Source: Scheffersomyces stipitis CBS 6054
Lineage: Eukaryota > Ascomycota > Pichiomycetes > Serinales > Debaryomycetaceae
NCBI RefSeq assembly: GCF_000209165.1
Contig: NC_009043.1
Coordinates: forward strand, 1,426,001 to 1,490,000
Direction of reading: 5' to 3'
DNA length: 64,000 bases
Translations under genes and position numbers: made by a program
In this document: one piece after another, positions 36,885-47,021 of the stretch
Numbering within the stretch: position 1 is the first letter of the stretch
Layout of the letters: every line of letters starts with the position of its first letter
The notes under the pieces: generated by a model
The model's input: the letters and a program-made list of their open reading frames with translations, nothing else
What the model was told of the DNA's origin: nothing
Database searches by the model: none

Positions 36885-39878
36885 ATGAATCCTTTCGAAG
36901 ATGAGGATAACCCGTTTAGGGAGAATCAGCCTGCCTTACCCAATGCTGCCTTTACAAGTGACAGAACTTCTCCCAAAAGATACCACCAATTACAAGACGA
37001 AGAGGATGCGGACGACGATTTCATGGCTTTTCCACTGTCTACACATCAGAGACAATCTCCAAATATCTTTACCAGAAGTACTGCTAGAGTAAATTCTAAA
37101 TTAAAAGGAAATAACTTAGGCGATACTCCAAACTTGCTGTTCGCTAACAATTCTACCCCTAGAGCTCAATTTACTACAAGGGAATCTCCAAAGAGGCAGA
37201 AAAAGAGGGAAGTGCTAATTGTTGATCATGAAGATGATGAAAATTATGGATCCCCTACGAGGTCACAGTTCGGCGGGAGCTCTATTGCCAGTGAAAGGTT
37301 TTTAGAACCACCGCAACCGATTTTCTCAAGAGAAACATTCGCTGAAGCCAACAACGCAGAAGACGAAAACTCAACAATAACAGATGAAAAGGATAATTAT
37401 GATTATAATTCCTATCAGAAAGCACATGAACTCGAAGAGAGGTCATTGTATTCAGAGTCTACTGCTTATAGTGGGTCGTCATATTTATCACAACCAACAC
37501 ACGCAGAGAGTGACTATTTTGGAGCATCAATTGATGGCAATATCATGAGTAATATCAACAATGGCTATGTTCCTAAAAGAGAGAAGACATTAACCAAGAG
37601 AAAAGTTAGATTGGTCGGTGGTAAGACAGGCAATCTAGTGTTGGAAAATCCAGTTCCTGAAGAACTTCGAAAGGTGCTAACACGAACTGAATCGCCGTTT
37701 GGAGAATTCACAAACATGACTTATACGGCTTGTACGTCTGATCCTGATAATTTCATCAGCGACGGATTCAGTCTCAGGGCTGCCAAATTCGAAAGAGAAA
37801 CCGAGATTGTCATCTGTATCACTATGTACAACGAAGATGAGCATGCATTTGCCAGAACCATGCATGGGGTTATGAAAAATGTTGCCCATTTATGTTCGAG
37901 GCATAAGTCCAAACTATGGGGCAAGGAAGCATGGAAGAAAATTCAAGTCATTATTGTAGCAGACGGAAGAAACAAAGTTAACGAATCTGTTCTCCAATTA
38001 TTGACAGCCACAGGATGTTATCAAGACAATTTGGCTAGACCATTTGTAAACAACAAGAAGGTAAATGCACATTTATTTGAATATACCACACAAATATCAA
38101 TCGATGAAAACTTGAAATTCAAGGGAGATGAAAAGAACTTGGCACCAGTTCAAGTATTATTCTGCCTTAAAGAACAGAATCAGAAGAAAATTAATTCTCA
38201 TAGATGGTTGTTCAATGCCTTCTGTCCAATTTTGGATCCAAACGTTGTGGTTTTGCTTGATGTGGGAACTAAACCAGATAACCACGCTATCTATAATCTA
38301 TGGAAAGCTTTTGATAGGGATTCCAACGTTGCTGGCGCTGCTGGTGAAATCAAAGCAATGAAAGGAAAGGGGTGGATCAACTTGACGAATCCATTAGTAG
38401 CTTCTCAAAATTTTGAGTACAAAATGTCCAACATATTGGATAAACCTCTTGAATCATTGTTTGGTTACATCTCTGTGTTACCTGGGGCATTGTCTGCATA
38501 CAGATATAAAGCATTGACAAACCATGAAGACGGTACCGGTCCTTTGGCAGCATATTTCAAGGGAGAAGACCTTTTAAATGACCATCATTCGGACAAGCAG
38601 AACAGTAAAACAAATTTCTTTGAGGCAAATATGTATCTTGCAGAAGACAGAATTTTATGTTGGGAGTTAGTCGCAAAAAGAAAGGAGAATTGGGTTTTAA
38701 AATTTGTCAAGCTGGCTACTGGTGAAACAGATGTTCCCGAAAATCTACCTGAATTTATATCACAAAGAAGGCGTTGGATCAATGGTGCTTTCTTTGCAGC
38801 GCTTTATGCATTACGACACAGCAATAGAATTTGGGCGACCGATCATTCCTTCGCTCGAAAATTTTGGTTCCAGATTGAATTCGCTTATCAATTCGTTACA
38901 CTTGTCTTTTCATTCTTTTCATTGAGTAACTTCTATTTGACGTTTTACTTCTTGACTGGTTCATTAGTGTCAAACAAGAACTTTGGTCATAATGGTGGAT
39001 TCTGGATTTTTACACTCTTCAACTATTTGTGTATTTGTATTTTGACTTCGTTGTTTATTGTATCGATAGGAAACAGACCACAAGCTTCCAAGAATATTTT
39101 CAAAACTTTGATTATCCTTTTGACCATTTGTGCCTTATACGCATTGATAGTCGGGTTTTATTTTGTTTTCAACACGATCACAGAATTTGGAATGGGAGAT
39201 TCGTCCACCTATGTCCTTGTGAGCATTGTTGTTTCTTTGTTAGCAACGTATGGCCTATATTTCTTGATGTCTTTCCTATACATGGATCCTTGGCACATGT
39301 TTACATGTTCTATCCAATACTTCTTGATGATACCTTCATACACCTGCACATTGCAGATATTTGCTTTCTGTAACACCCATGATGTTTCCTGGGGTACAAA
39401 AGGTGACAATAACCCCAAGATTGACAAGAGTAACCAATACATTATTGAGAAAAATGACAAAGGAGAATTTGAAGCTGTCGTAGTTGATGTGAATATAGAC
39501 GAAGTTTACTTGGAGACTTTGTACAACATCAGAGCTAAAAGATCAAATAGAAAGGTTGCTCATGTACATAAGGAAAAGGCTCCTATGGAAGGAGAAGACT
39601 ATGCAAAGGATGTTCGTACCAGGGTTGTTTTAATTTGGATGATAGCAAACCTAGTATTCATCATGACAATGCTTCAAGTTTATTCTCCTGGCGAGACTAC
39701 AAAGAATATTTACCTTGCCTTCATCTTATGGACTGTCGCTCTATTGTCACTTTTCAGAGCAATTGGCTCCTTGGGATACCTTTTACAAAACCTTGCAAGA
39801 TTTGTCGTTGAGAGCAGAAGCAAATGGTTACACAGGAGAGAAGGTTATGCTGTACCCTCTCATAATCCTTTGAATTGA
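36885..39878 (+). CDS. CHS2: Class I chitin synthase (C. albicans Chs2/Chs8-like), 997 aa
   Basis: It polymerises UDP-N-acetylglucosamine into chitin and extrudes it across the plasma membrane at septa and wall. Residues 1-~260 are a variable hydrophilic region. The catalytic domain (~300-660) holds [62 protein letters not shown] (587-591) and the product-binding QRRRW (627-631). The C-terminal third has several membrane segments. The blocks [15 protein letters not shown] and NHEDGTGPL resemble Candida Chs2/Chs8, not the Sc Chs2 group. Gene names conflict between species: this CHS2 is in the Candida sense. A CTG codon at 38712 ([14 protein letters not shown]) lies where class I enzymes often have Ser. 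Confidence 0.93.
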   Translation: MNPFEDEDNPFRENQPALPNAAFTSDRTSPKRYHQLQDEEDADDDFMAFPLSTHQRQSPNIFTRSTARVNSKLKGNNLGDTPNLLFANNSTPRAQFTTRESPKRQKKREVLIVDHEDDENYGSPTRSQFGGSSIASERFLEPPQPIFSRETFAEANNAEDENSTITDEKDNYDYNSYQKAHELEERSLYSESTAYSGSSYLSQPTHAESDYFGASIDGNIMSNINNGYVPKREKTLTKRKVRLVGGKTGNLVLENPVPEELRKVLTRTESPFGEFTNMTYTACTSDPDNFISDGFSLRAAKFERETEIVICITMYNEDEHAFARTMHGVMKNVAHLCSRHKSKLWGKEAWKKIQVIIVADGRNKVNESVLQLLTATGCYQDNLARPFVNNKKVNAHLFEYTTQISIDENLKFKGDEKNLAPVQVLFCLKEQNQKKINSHRWLFNAFCPILDPNVVVLLDVGTKPDNHAIYNLWKAFDRDSNVAGAAGEIKAMKGKGWINLTNPLVASQNFEYKMSNILDKPLESLFGYISVLPGALSAYRYKALTNHEDGTGPLAAYFKGEDLLNDHHSDKQNSKTNFFEANMYLAEDRILCWELVAKRKENWVLKFVKLATGETDVPENLPEFISQRRRWINGAFFAALYALRHSNRIWATDHSFARKFWFQIEFAYQFVTLVFSFFSLSNFYLTFYFLTGSLVSNKNFGHNGGFWIFTLFNYLCICILTSLFIVSIGNRPQASKNIFKTLIILLTICALYALIVGFYFVFNTITEFGMGDSSTYVLVSIVVSLLATYGLYFLMSFLYMDPWHMFTCSIQYFLMIPSYTCTLQIFAFCNTHDVSWGTKGDNNPKIDKSNQYIIEKNDKGEFEAVVVDVNIDEVYLETLYNIRAKRSNRKVAHVHKEKAPMEGEDYAKDVRTRVVLIWMIANLVFIMTMLQVYSPGETTKNIYLAFILWTVALLSLFRAIGSLGYLLQNLARFVVESRSKWLHRREGYAVPSHNPLN

Positions 39879-40391
39879 GTACCCTCCAGTAGATTTTATT
39901 GCAATTATACCCAAAATATACATTCTAAACCACACCTCTAGGAGAGCTAAATGTGCAGCGACTGTAGCAAGTGTTTTACTTTACCGGATATCATGTTGGC
40001 AACAATTGGAGATTTGATATGTTCAAATGACAAGTTTCTCTATGTTGAAGATATGGGTCTGCATATAGATATTTTCTTAGTTAGGTACACTATATATTGG
40101 ATTTATATACACTTAACTCCCGACTATCATATAACACTTCTTCTTGTACGAAGTTTTTCCTTACATTTTTACCTGTTGAACGACCTTTCAAAGGAATAAA
40201 GTATGTCTTCCTTCCACAATTTCCTCCTGTTCATCCTCGGTCTCTCTTCCTCCTTGAACTCCCATGCTTCAATTTAAGTCGTGTATAAACCATTTTCTCG
40301 GATCAATATCTTGGTTTTCTTTTTGATCTTTCTGACCTTCAGATGGGACAGTTCTAACATACAATTCCGTGGCTATAAAGACACGATTGCA
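39879..40391. other. Intergenic region, chitin synthase terminator / PRP20 promoter
   Basis: 513 bp between tandem genes. There is an 82-codon open frame at 39951-40199, but it has no recognisable motif and a Cys/Leu/Ile-rich composition, so I treat it as chance. Pyrimidine-rich runs near 40200-40260 are typical of a yeast promoter. Confidence 0.5.
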
Positions 40392-41891
40392 ATGGTTGCT
40401 TTGGAGAGAAAGAGAAAGAGCAGTAGTTCTACTACTTCCAATGGTACGAAGAAGTTGAAATCCCACGTATCTTCTTCATTTATTCTCCACTCTTATTCGA
40501 AGTTGCCTGATGTGAATGCCTTTCCAAAGGGCAGATCTGAGCCTTTAGATATTTTTGTCTGGGGTACTGGTTCAATGTGTGAATTAGGATTAGGCCCATC
40601 GGCTAAGAATAAGGAGGTTAAGAGACCTAGGTTAAACCCTTTCTTAACAGAGGAGAAATTGGATGGAACAAAGATTGTTGATTTTTCCGTAGGTGGAATG
40701 CACACTCTTGCTTTGGATGGAAAGAATCGCATTTGGTCATGGGGTGGTAATGACAGTGGCGTTTTAGGTAGAGATACTTCCAAGGTTAAGGAGGTCTTGA
40801 AAGATGTGGATTCCAATGAATCAGAAGATGATGAAGATGGAGACTTGAATGAGGCGGAATCAACACCGGGCTTAGTCGAAGGCTTACCTCAAATCAAAAG
40901 CTCAAAAATTGTACAATTGGTAGCTACTGATAATTTGAGCGCTGCATTGTATGACAATGGAGATGTTTACGCTTGGGGTTGCTTCCGTTGCAATGAGGGC
41001 TTGCTCGGTTTCTTGAGAGAAGAGATAAAAGTGCAGAAGTCTCCTTTGGAAATTAAGGAGTTGAAGAACATTGTGCAATTGGCCCGCGGTAAGGATCATA
41101 TATTGGCTCTTGATGTTAAGGGTATTGTTTATGCATGGGGTAACGGCCAACAGTATCAGTTGGGACGTCGTATAATCGAAAGACACCGTTATCGTTCTTT
41201 AGAACCTCAGCAATTTGGATTGTACAATATCAAATATATCGCAAGTGGAGATTTCCACTGTTTTGCAATTGATCATGACGACAAGGTTTACACATGGGGA
41301 TTGAATCAATTTGGGCAATGCGCTTTGACAAATTCAGATGGAGAATTAGAAGATGGATCCTTGATTACTAAGCCAACATTGGTTCCTAGCTTGTCTGGTA
41401 AAGGGATTGTCGAAATATCTGCAGGTGAACACCATACATTAGCCCTTACAAGGGAAGGTGATGTCTTGTCATGGGGCCGTTATGACATGAAGGAAGTTGG
41501 TATTTCTAAGGACAGATTGCCTAAGTCAACTTTTAAAGATGCACATGGAAATGCAAGGTCTGTACCCACTCCTACCAAACTTCATTTTGGTAAGGTGGAA
41601 GATAATGGTGTCAAGATTAAGGAAATCGGAACAGGTTCTCATAACTCCTTCGCTGTAACGGATGATGGGTTTGTTTATTCGTGGGGTTTTGCTGATACGT
41701 ATGCTCCAGGGTTAGGCCCATTGGACGAAGACGTTGAGATTCCCACCAGAATTTTTAACACAGCAACCAAGTTTACTGATATTAAATTAATCGGAGCCGG
41801 GGGACAGTTTGTAGTCAGTGGTGGTGTTAAAATTGAAGATGAAGATGAACGCGAAGATAGAATTGAAAAGTACGAAGAAATTGACGGCTAG
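40392..41891 (+). CDS. PRP20: Ran guanine-nucleotide exchange factor PRP20/RCC1, 499 aa
   Basis: A chromatin-bound exchange factor that loads GTP on Ran (Gsp1) and so sets nuclear transport direction. I start at 40392 because MVALERKRKSSSS gives a basic N-terminus (RKRK, KKLK), probably a nuclear signal; an in-frame ATG at 40281 would add 37 hydrophobic residues unlike the family. Seven RCC1-type blades are visible through VWGTGSMCELGLG, SWGGNDSGVLGR, AWGCFRCNEGLLG, AWGNGQQYQLGRR, TWGLNQFGQCALT, SWGRYDMKEVGI and SWGFADTYAPGLG. The length is close to the S. cerevisiae protein (482 aa). An acidic insertion (ESEDDEDGDLNE) lies between blades 2 and 3. Confidence 0.93.
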   Translation: MVALERKRKSSSSTTSNGTKKLKSHVSSSFILHSYSKLPDVNAFPKGRSEPLDIFVWGTGSMCELGLGPSAKNKEVKRPRLNPFLTEEKLDGTKIVDFSVGGMHTLALDGKNRIWSWGGNDSGVLGRDTSKVKEVLKDVDSNESEDDEDGDLNEAESTPGLVEGLPQIKSSKIVQLVATDNLSAALYDNGDVYAWGCFRCNEGLLGFLREEIKVQKSPLEIKELKNIVQLARGKDHILALDVKGIVYAWGNGQQYQLGRRIIERHRYRSLEPQQFGLYNIKYIASGDFHCFAIDHDDKVYTWGLNQFGQCALTNSDGELEDGSLITKPTLVPSLSGKGIVEISAGEHHTLALTREGDVLSWGRYDMKEVGISKDRLPKSTFKDAHGNARSVPTPTKLHFGKVEDNGVKIKEIGTGSHNSFAVTDDGFVYSWGFADTYAPGLGPLDEDVEIPTRIFNTATKFTDIKLIGAGGQFVVSGGVKIEDEDEREDRIEKYEEIDG

Positions 41892-42342
41892 AAACGTTAT
41901 CATTTTTTTTTTGCGACAAAAAGTCTTGTTCAAGGCTGAAAATAATTCCGACAAATGAATTGATATTGTAAAATTCCAGCATTCTCTATTTAATAAAAGT
42001 TTTGATTTTATATAAGTAAAATAGAATACTTCCATTGCACTGAAGGTATATGTAAACTTTTTAAAAAATGAGCTATTTTAAATAAATACTCGACAGCTCT
42101 TTAGAAAAGAAATACGTGAAAATGGTGTATATTTGAAAAGACTCGTACTTCTTACTTCTCTTGTCGCAATCAAGATGATATTTTCCATGAGTTTTGTAGT
42201 TCAATTTTGTAATTGGCATCATCCGTACTCTTCAGAAATCACAACTCCTGCATACAACCACAACAGAATTTACATTGAAACTGAAGATACTACGATTCTT
42301 TTTGTCGATTACTGCTCATTTGCTTCTTTTAAAACAAACGAA
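41892..42342. other. Intergenic region, PRP20 terminator / CAF40 promoter
   Basis: A T9 run (41903 onward) just after the PRP20 stop and AT-rich sequence follow. The frame leading into CAF40 is open from 42133 but encodes hydrophobic sequence unlike the family, so I leave it as 5' leader. No clear splice sites were seen. Confidence 0.5.
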
Positions 42343-43308
42343 ATGTACGGATCTGGAATAAACAATCAAGCGCAAAACCATGGTCAAATTCATGTACAAC
42401 GACCTCAACCACTCCAACAGCCTCCGCACGATGAGTCGGTAGCTACAGGCAACAAAGCTCTAGGCGATCCTCAAATATATCAGTGGATTTCAGAATTGGT
42501 TTCGGGTTCGAATAGAGAGAGGGCATTATTAGAATTAGGCAAAAAGAGAGAGCAGTATGATGACTTGGCCCTAGTATTGTGGAACTCGTTTGGTGTTATG
42601 TCAGTTTTGTTGGAGGAAATAATTTCAGTGTATCCATATTTGAATCCTCCGGTTCTAACGGCATCCATTTCGAATAGAGTTTGCAATGCTTTGGCACTTC
42701 TTCAGTGTGTTGCCTCTAACGTACAAACAAGGGGACTTTTCTTAAGTGCTAATTTGCCGTTATATTTGTATCCTTTTTTGTCGACTAATGCTAGACAAAG
42801 ATCATTTGAATACTTGAGATTGACAAGCTTGGGTGTAATTGGAGCATTAGTGAAAAATGATACTCCAGAGGTCATCAATTTCTTGCTTACTACGGAAATC
42901 GTTCCCCTCTGTTTAAATATCATGGAAATATCGTCCGAATTGTCAAAAACGGTAGCCATATTCATTTTACAGAAGATCTTACTCGACGACCAAGGCTTGA
43001 CTTATATTTGTACCACGTATGAAAGATTTCATACTGTCGCTTCAGTGCTATCCAAGATGATTGACCAGCTCGGAGCAATTACAAACAACCAAGCTCCTCA
43101 GCAAACATCAAACAGTTCGGGAAGATTATTGAAGCATGTTATTAGGTGCTATATGAGGTTATCTGACAATTTGGAAGCTAGAAAAGCTTTGGCTACAATT
43201 TTGCCAGAACCTCTTAGAGACGGAACGTTTTCATTTATACTTCAAGATGATGTTGCTACGAAAAGATGCTTAGCCCAACTCTTATCAAACATTAATGAAC
43301 AACAGTAG
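42343..43308 (+). CDS. CAF40: CCR4-NOT subunit CAF40 (RCD1/CNOT9), 321 aa
   Basis: This armadillo-repeat scaffold of the CCR4-NOT deadenylase docks regulators that trigger mRNA decay. The start at 42343 ([11 protein letters not shown]) gives a Gln/Pro-rich N-tail of ~40 residues followed by the Rcd1 fold. Diagnostic blocks: [106 protein letters not shown], and [15 protein letters not shown]...EPLRDGTF. These are among the most conserved in eukaryotes. An upstream in-frame ATG (42133) would add 70 residues of hydrophobic leader with no counterpart in the family. Confidence 0.95.
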   Translation: MYGSGINNQAQNHGQIHVQRPQPLQQPPHDESVATGNKALGDPQIYQWISELVSGSNRERALLELGKKREQYDDLALVLWNSFGVMSVLLEEIISVYPYLNPPVLTASISNRVCNALALLQCVASNVQTRGLFLSANLPLYLYPFLSTNARQRSFEYLRLTSLGVIGALVKNDTPEVINFLLTTEIVPLCLNIMEISSELSKTVAIFILQKILLDDQGLTYICTTYERFHTVASVLSKMIDQLGAITNNQAPQQTSNSSGRLLKHVIRCYMRLSDNLEARKALATILPEPLRDGTFSFILQDDVATKRCLAQLLSNINEQQ

Positions 43309-43508
43309 GTTGTCTTGTTGCATTGTATTTGGGTACAATTAGTACTGTATATAATTTAGAAGAACTATGGCTCTCAACTAAATTGAAGCGCAATGAGCAC
43401 TCCGGAAACGGAAGCGCTGCGGATATTTTCTGCGAAGATAACAATTTTAATATAAAGCCTTTGAATTTCTCTTTCGACAAAATAGTTGAAGTTGATAGCA
43501 AGCAGAAG

Positions 43509-45278
43509 ATGTCGTCGTATACCAACGATAACAAGTCACATCAATTTACACACTCGAATACTCAGAGAAGGGCATCTATTGTGTATGGTTCTGTTGGTAA
43601 GGGTGGTTTATACGTTCCTTCAGATTTCATTCTGGCTAGACTAGAAGACAATGAAACTTTTGAAATTCACGAGGCTGATGACCTTTTACCATCAAACATT
43701 GCTGATGAAATACAACCCTTGCTAATACCAGGAAACAAGAATAGATTTCGTCGTAAATCACAAATTGCTGAGGAATTGGTAGAGGAGGAGAGAGAGCTTT
43801 TGAAAGACAACAATATTGTTGTCAACGGTGATGAAGAAGAGGTTATCGATGCTTTTGAGGATGCAATAGTGAATAAGAAGATCGAAGCCACAACGTCTTT
43901 AATCGAATTGAAAGCTTTAGTTAAATCATCTATTCCTCTAGTTCTCACATTTCTTCTCCAAAACTCTTTATCCACTGTTTCAGTCTTTAGTGTTGGGCAC
44001 TTGGGTGCGACTGAGTTGGCAGCTGTTTCGATGGGTTCTATGACTGCAAATATCACAGGCTACGCCACGATTCAAGGAATTGCAACAGCATTAGACACGT
44101 TGTGCCCACAAGCTTTTGGTGCAAAGAGATATTCCTTAGTGGGATCATATTTGCAGAAGTGTGTTGCATTGATTTTAGTTGTCATGCTTCCGGTTTTGGT
44201 TGCGTGGATTTTCTTTGGTCATAGATTAATTTGTTTAATCGTTCCTGATAAAGATACTGCAAAACTTGCAGCAGTATATTTAAAATACATTGCTCCAGGA
44301 ATTCCTGCTTACATTGCTTTTGAATGTGGAAAGAGATTCTTGCAAGCCCAAGGAATATATCATATTTCCACGTATGTCTTATTAGTTGCAGCTCCATCAA
44401 ACTTATTCATGAACATTCTTTTGGTTCAACGGTTTGGATACCTTGGAGCTCCTATTGCTGTTTCTATCAACTATTGGTTGATGGCAATTGGCTTAATCGG
44501 TAGCACAATTTTCTTGGTTAAGCCCGAAAGCACTCCAACTGGATTGCATCCGTTGATATGTTGGGGAGGCTTAAATGTTTCTGAAGCTTTTTCCCATTGG
44601 GGCAAATTGGCCCAGTTGGCAATTCCAGGGTTGGTCATGTTGGAAGCTGAATTTCTTGCATTTGAAATCTTGACATTGCTCGCATCATACTTGGGAACAG
44701 TACCTCTTGCTGCACAGTCTATCGGTACCACTATGGCTTCATTAACGTACCAAGTCCCATTTGCAATTGGAATTGCTGCATCCACTCGTATTGCCAACTT
44801 TTTAGGGGCAGGATTGGGACCTGCTGCCCAAAAGAGTACACAAGTTGCTTTAAGCTTTGGACTTATAATCTCATTCTTGAATTTCTTGGCTCTCTATTGT
44901 TTTCAGAGACCAATTGCCAAAGCCTTCACTGATGATGAAGATGTTATTAAAATGGTTGGACAAATAATGTGGTTGATCGCGTTGATGCAAATTTCTGACG
45001 CAGTTAACGCAAATTCAGCAGGCTGCCTCAGGGGCCAGGGCCAAACAAAGATTGGAGGTATCGTAAATTTGCTATCATACTATGTAGTGGGATTGCCATT
45101 ATCTATATATTTAACATTCTATTCGCCTTGGAAGGGACACCTAGATGGATTATGGATTGGAAGTTGCGTTGCATTGACAATTATTGGGGGAGTACAAAGT
45201 TACTATTCCTTATTTGCTGATTTTGACAAATTATGTGAAGATGCAAGAAAGAGAACATCTGTCGAGGTACATGTTTGA
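43509..45278 (+). CDS. MATE-family multidrug/toxin efflux transporter, 589 aa
   Basis: A polytopic antiporter likely exporting organic compounds, related to S. cerevisiae Erc1 and YDR338C. The N-terminal ~135 residues are hydrophilic and acidic and include SVGKGGLYVPSDF. Then about 12 membrane segments form two MatE halves: SSIPLVLTFLLQNSLSTVSVFSVGHLGATELAA... ALDTLCPQAFGAKR in the first, LAIPGLVMLEAEFLAFEILTLLASYLGTVPLAAQSI and GIAASTRIANFLGAGLG in the second. The CPQAFGAK and AxR(I/V)xNxLG motifs are family hallmarks. I chose 43509 (MSSYTNDNK); the open frame extends to 43323, only 14 bp after CAF40, and could add 62 residues. It converges on ENP1 with 68 bp between stops. Confidence 0.9.
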   Translation: MSSYTNDNKSHQFTHSNTQRRASIVYGSVGKGGLYVPSDFILARLEDNETFEIHEADDLLPSNIADEIQPLLIPGNKNRFRRKSQIAEELVEEERELLKDNNIVVNGDEEEVIDAFEDAIVNKKIEATTSLIELKALVKSSIPLVLTFLLQNSLSTVSVFSVGHLGATELAAVSMGSMTANITGYATIQGIATALDTLCPQAFGAKRYSLVGSYLQKCVALILVVMLPVLVAWIFFGHRLICLIVPDKDTAKLAAVYLKYIAPGIPAYIAFECGKRFLQAQGIYHISTYVLLVAAPSNLFMNILLVQRFGYLGAPIAVSINYWLMAIGLIGSTIFLVKPESTPTGLHPLICWGGLNVSEAFSHWGKLAQLAIPGLVMLEAEFLAFEILTLLASYLGTVPLAAQSIGTTMASLTYQVPFAIGIAASTRIANFLGAGLGPAAQKSTQVALSFGLIISFLNFLALYCFQRPIAKAFTDDEDVIKMVGQIMWLIALMQISDAVNANSAGCLRGQGQTKIGGIVNLLSYYVVGLPLSIYLTFYSPWKGHLDGLWIGSCVALTIIGGVQSYYSLFADFDKLCEDARKRTSVEVHV

Positions 45279-45346
45279 ACTATTAGACAAAAATCATTTT
45301 TTTAAAGTAAAATATCCAATATAATATACAAACAATTATTGAAAAC

Positions 45347-46711
45347 CTAGAAGGCATCTTGCATTATTGCAATCTTGGGTGCTTCCGACGTCAATCTTGG
45401 CTTTCCTGCTAGGAGTTCTCTACGAATTTCGGGTCCAATGGCGTGATGAAATCTTTGCCTAACAGTTTCTAACAAAAAGTCTCTCTGGTCATCGGTTATA
45501 TCATTCTTGTAGCGTTGTGCAAATGCCAAGAATGCCTTGTGCCACACTACTGGCAACTGAGGTTCCCTATTTTCGGATATTTCAATTTCCATAGAATCTT
45601 GTTGGACAGCATTTCTAAATCTCATGAAGTAAAATACCAATTCGTCTAAAGTTTGGTATGGTAAAGCATATTTCTTCTCCACTAATACTCTGATAAAGAC
45701 AGTGGTTGATGGTTTAAAGTCTCTTTGTAATAATTGAGTCAATGCCACAGAGGAATGCAAAACGGGAACTGATACTTTTGACAACACAGAAGCAGCAATA
45801 GTAGCTTCCCTAACAGAACAATAAGAGTCAACGAGAGGAAGTAAAAACCCCTTGAAAAATGCTGCAGGTTTATATAACGACTTCTTCAAGGCACGGTAAA
45901 TATGATAGTTTAATGAATGGTCTTCTGAGTCTTCAATAGATGTTCTGAATCTCTCTAATAAGACACTCTCCACAAACTTTTGAGCTTCTGGGGCTTGTAA
46001 GTTGGATACAAATAATTTGGTAGCTTCATATACAGCATGCGGAGTCCATTGCTCTGGATTTGTTACGAATAAGACATCTTCCCAATTACGCAAAGTAGGT
46101 AAAACCTTGAATAATTTAGGTAACTTTCCATGAGTATAAGTGGACAAGATCTTACCAATCTTTTCATATGCAGCAATCACCTTAGGAGGTAGCAAAACCG
46201 CATCCGTAGGTCTTGATGCCTTTTCTTTCATCATTTCCTTTTCTTGAATTTTGGCCATAATTTTATCAGCCAAATTAAAGGATTCACCGCCATGTTCGGA
46301 TGGTCCGTTACTTTGGAAATACTTATTGAATAACTCGGCATCTTTTTCATCTACTTCAATTTCTTGCTCTTCGTATAGTTCTTCCTCTTCAAATTCGAAC
46401 TCATCCTCTTCATCTACGTCTTCCTCGCTTTCTTCACCACTCTCTTGTGCTCTAAATGAATCTGCAAATGATGGCTTGCCTAGGAAAACATTCTCTTCCT
46501 CTTGTATTTCTTCTTGTTGTTCTTTCGCTAACTGTAGAATCTTTCTAGAAGTGCTTGCATCAAGGTACTCCTCTTCTTCTTCATTTTTTCTACTTCCCGC
46601 CTGCGAAGACCTAGGTGTTGACCTCAAATTACCACCTTGAGTGGAAATATCCTTATACAAGGGATTATGGCGTTGCTTTCCTTTGGTCTCAGTTACTGTG
46701 ATTTTACCCAT
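45347..46711 (-). CDS. ENP1: Bystin, 40S ribosome-assembly factor ENP1, 454 aa
   Basis: Enp1 binds pre-40S particles, is needed for 20S pre-rRNA processing and small-subunit export, and works with Ltv1 and Rps3 on the beak. The N-terminal ~145 residues are charged, with an acidic block (EEDVDEEDEFEFEEEELYEEQE). The bystin domain spans ~170-454: LSTYTHGKLPKLFKVLPTLRNWEDVLFVTNPEQWTPHAVYEATKLFVSNL, RFRTSIEDSEDHSLNYHIYRALKKSLYKPAAFFKGFLLPL, SVPVLHSSVALTQL, RVLVEKKYALPYQTLDELVFYFMRF. It is slightly shorter than the S. cerevisiae protein (483 aa). In S. cerevisiae ENP1 and HIS7 are adjacent (YBR247C-YBR248C); here PLC1 lies between them. Confidence 0.95.
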   Translation of the reverse strand: MGKITVTETKGKQRHNPLYKDISTQGGNLRSTPRSSQAGSRKNEEEEEYLDASTSRKILQLAKEQQEEIQEEENVFLGKPSFADSFRAQESGEESEEDVDEEDEFEFEEEELYEEQEIEVDEKDAELFNKYFQSNGPSEHGGESFNLADKIMAKIQEKEMMKEKASRPTDAVLLPPKVIAAYEKIGKILSTYTHGKLPKLFKVLPTLRNWEDVLFVTNPEQWTPHAVYEATKLFVSNLQAPEAQKFVESVLLERFRTSIEDSEDHSLNYHIYRALKKSLYKPAAFFKGFLLPLVDSYCSVREATIAASVLSKVSVPVLHSSVALTQLLQRDFKPSTTVFIRVLVEKKYALPYQTLDELVFYFMRFRNAVQQDSMEIEISENREPQLPVVWHKAFLAFAQRYKNDITDDQRDFLLETVRQRFHHAIGPEIRRELLAGKPRLTSEAPKIAIMQDAF

Positions 46712-47021
46712 TTGTCCCCTACCTATCTATCTGTCAAAGCCGTGAAGAATTCACTAATCTCAAATAAAATTTGAATCGAAAAAAATTATGTGTGTGCAGC
46801 TCTGCTCTGCTAAAATATTTTCGAGCGACATTCTGAAGACGTAAAGTGTATTTTGCGACATAGATAACACTAAGAACAATCATAGTTCTTTTATGGCCTA
46901 TGAAGCATCAATATGCCAATCAAATTTATGTTACAAGTAAACGCCTAAAATGATTTCGATAGCCAGATTCATTATAGTGAACAATAATTCTATATATTAT
47001 CCGTATCCGTAATTAAAAATG
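46712..47021. other. Promoter region of ENP1
   Basis: 310 bp between ENP1 and the PLC1 stop codon. An A-rich GAAAAAAATT stretch (about 46778-46788) resembles the RRPE element found upstream of ribosome-biogenesis genes in yeasts. I do not see a PAC motif. Confidence 0.4.

Noticed and set aside
39951..40199. 82-codon open frame between chitin synthase and PRP20
   Set aside because: No motif, odd Cys/Ile/Leu-rich composition, in a region that must hold a terminator and a promoter.
40281..40391. Upstream in-frame start for PRP20
   Set aside because: The added 37 residues are hydrophobic and precede a typical basic RCC1 N-terminus; no family member has such an extension.
42133..42342. Upstream in-frame start for CAF40
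   Set aside because: It would add 70 residues of unrelated hydrophobic sequence to a highly conserved protein.
43323..43508. Upstream in-frame start for the MATE transporter, 14 bp after the CAF40 stop
   Set aside because: It leaves almost no promoter; the sequence before 43509 is less typical, though I cannot exclude it.
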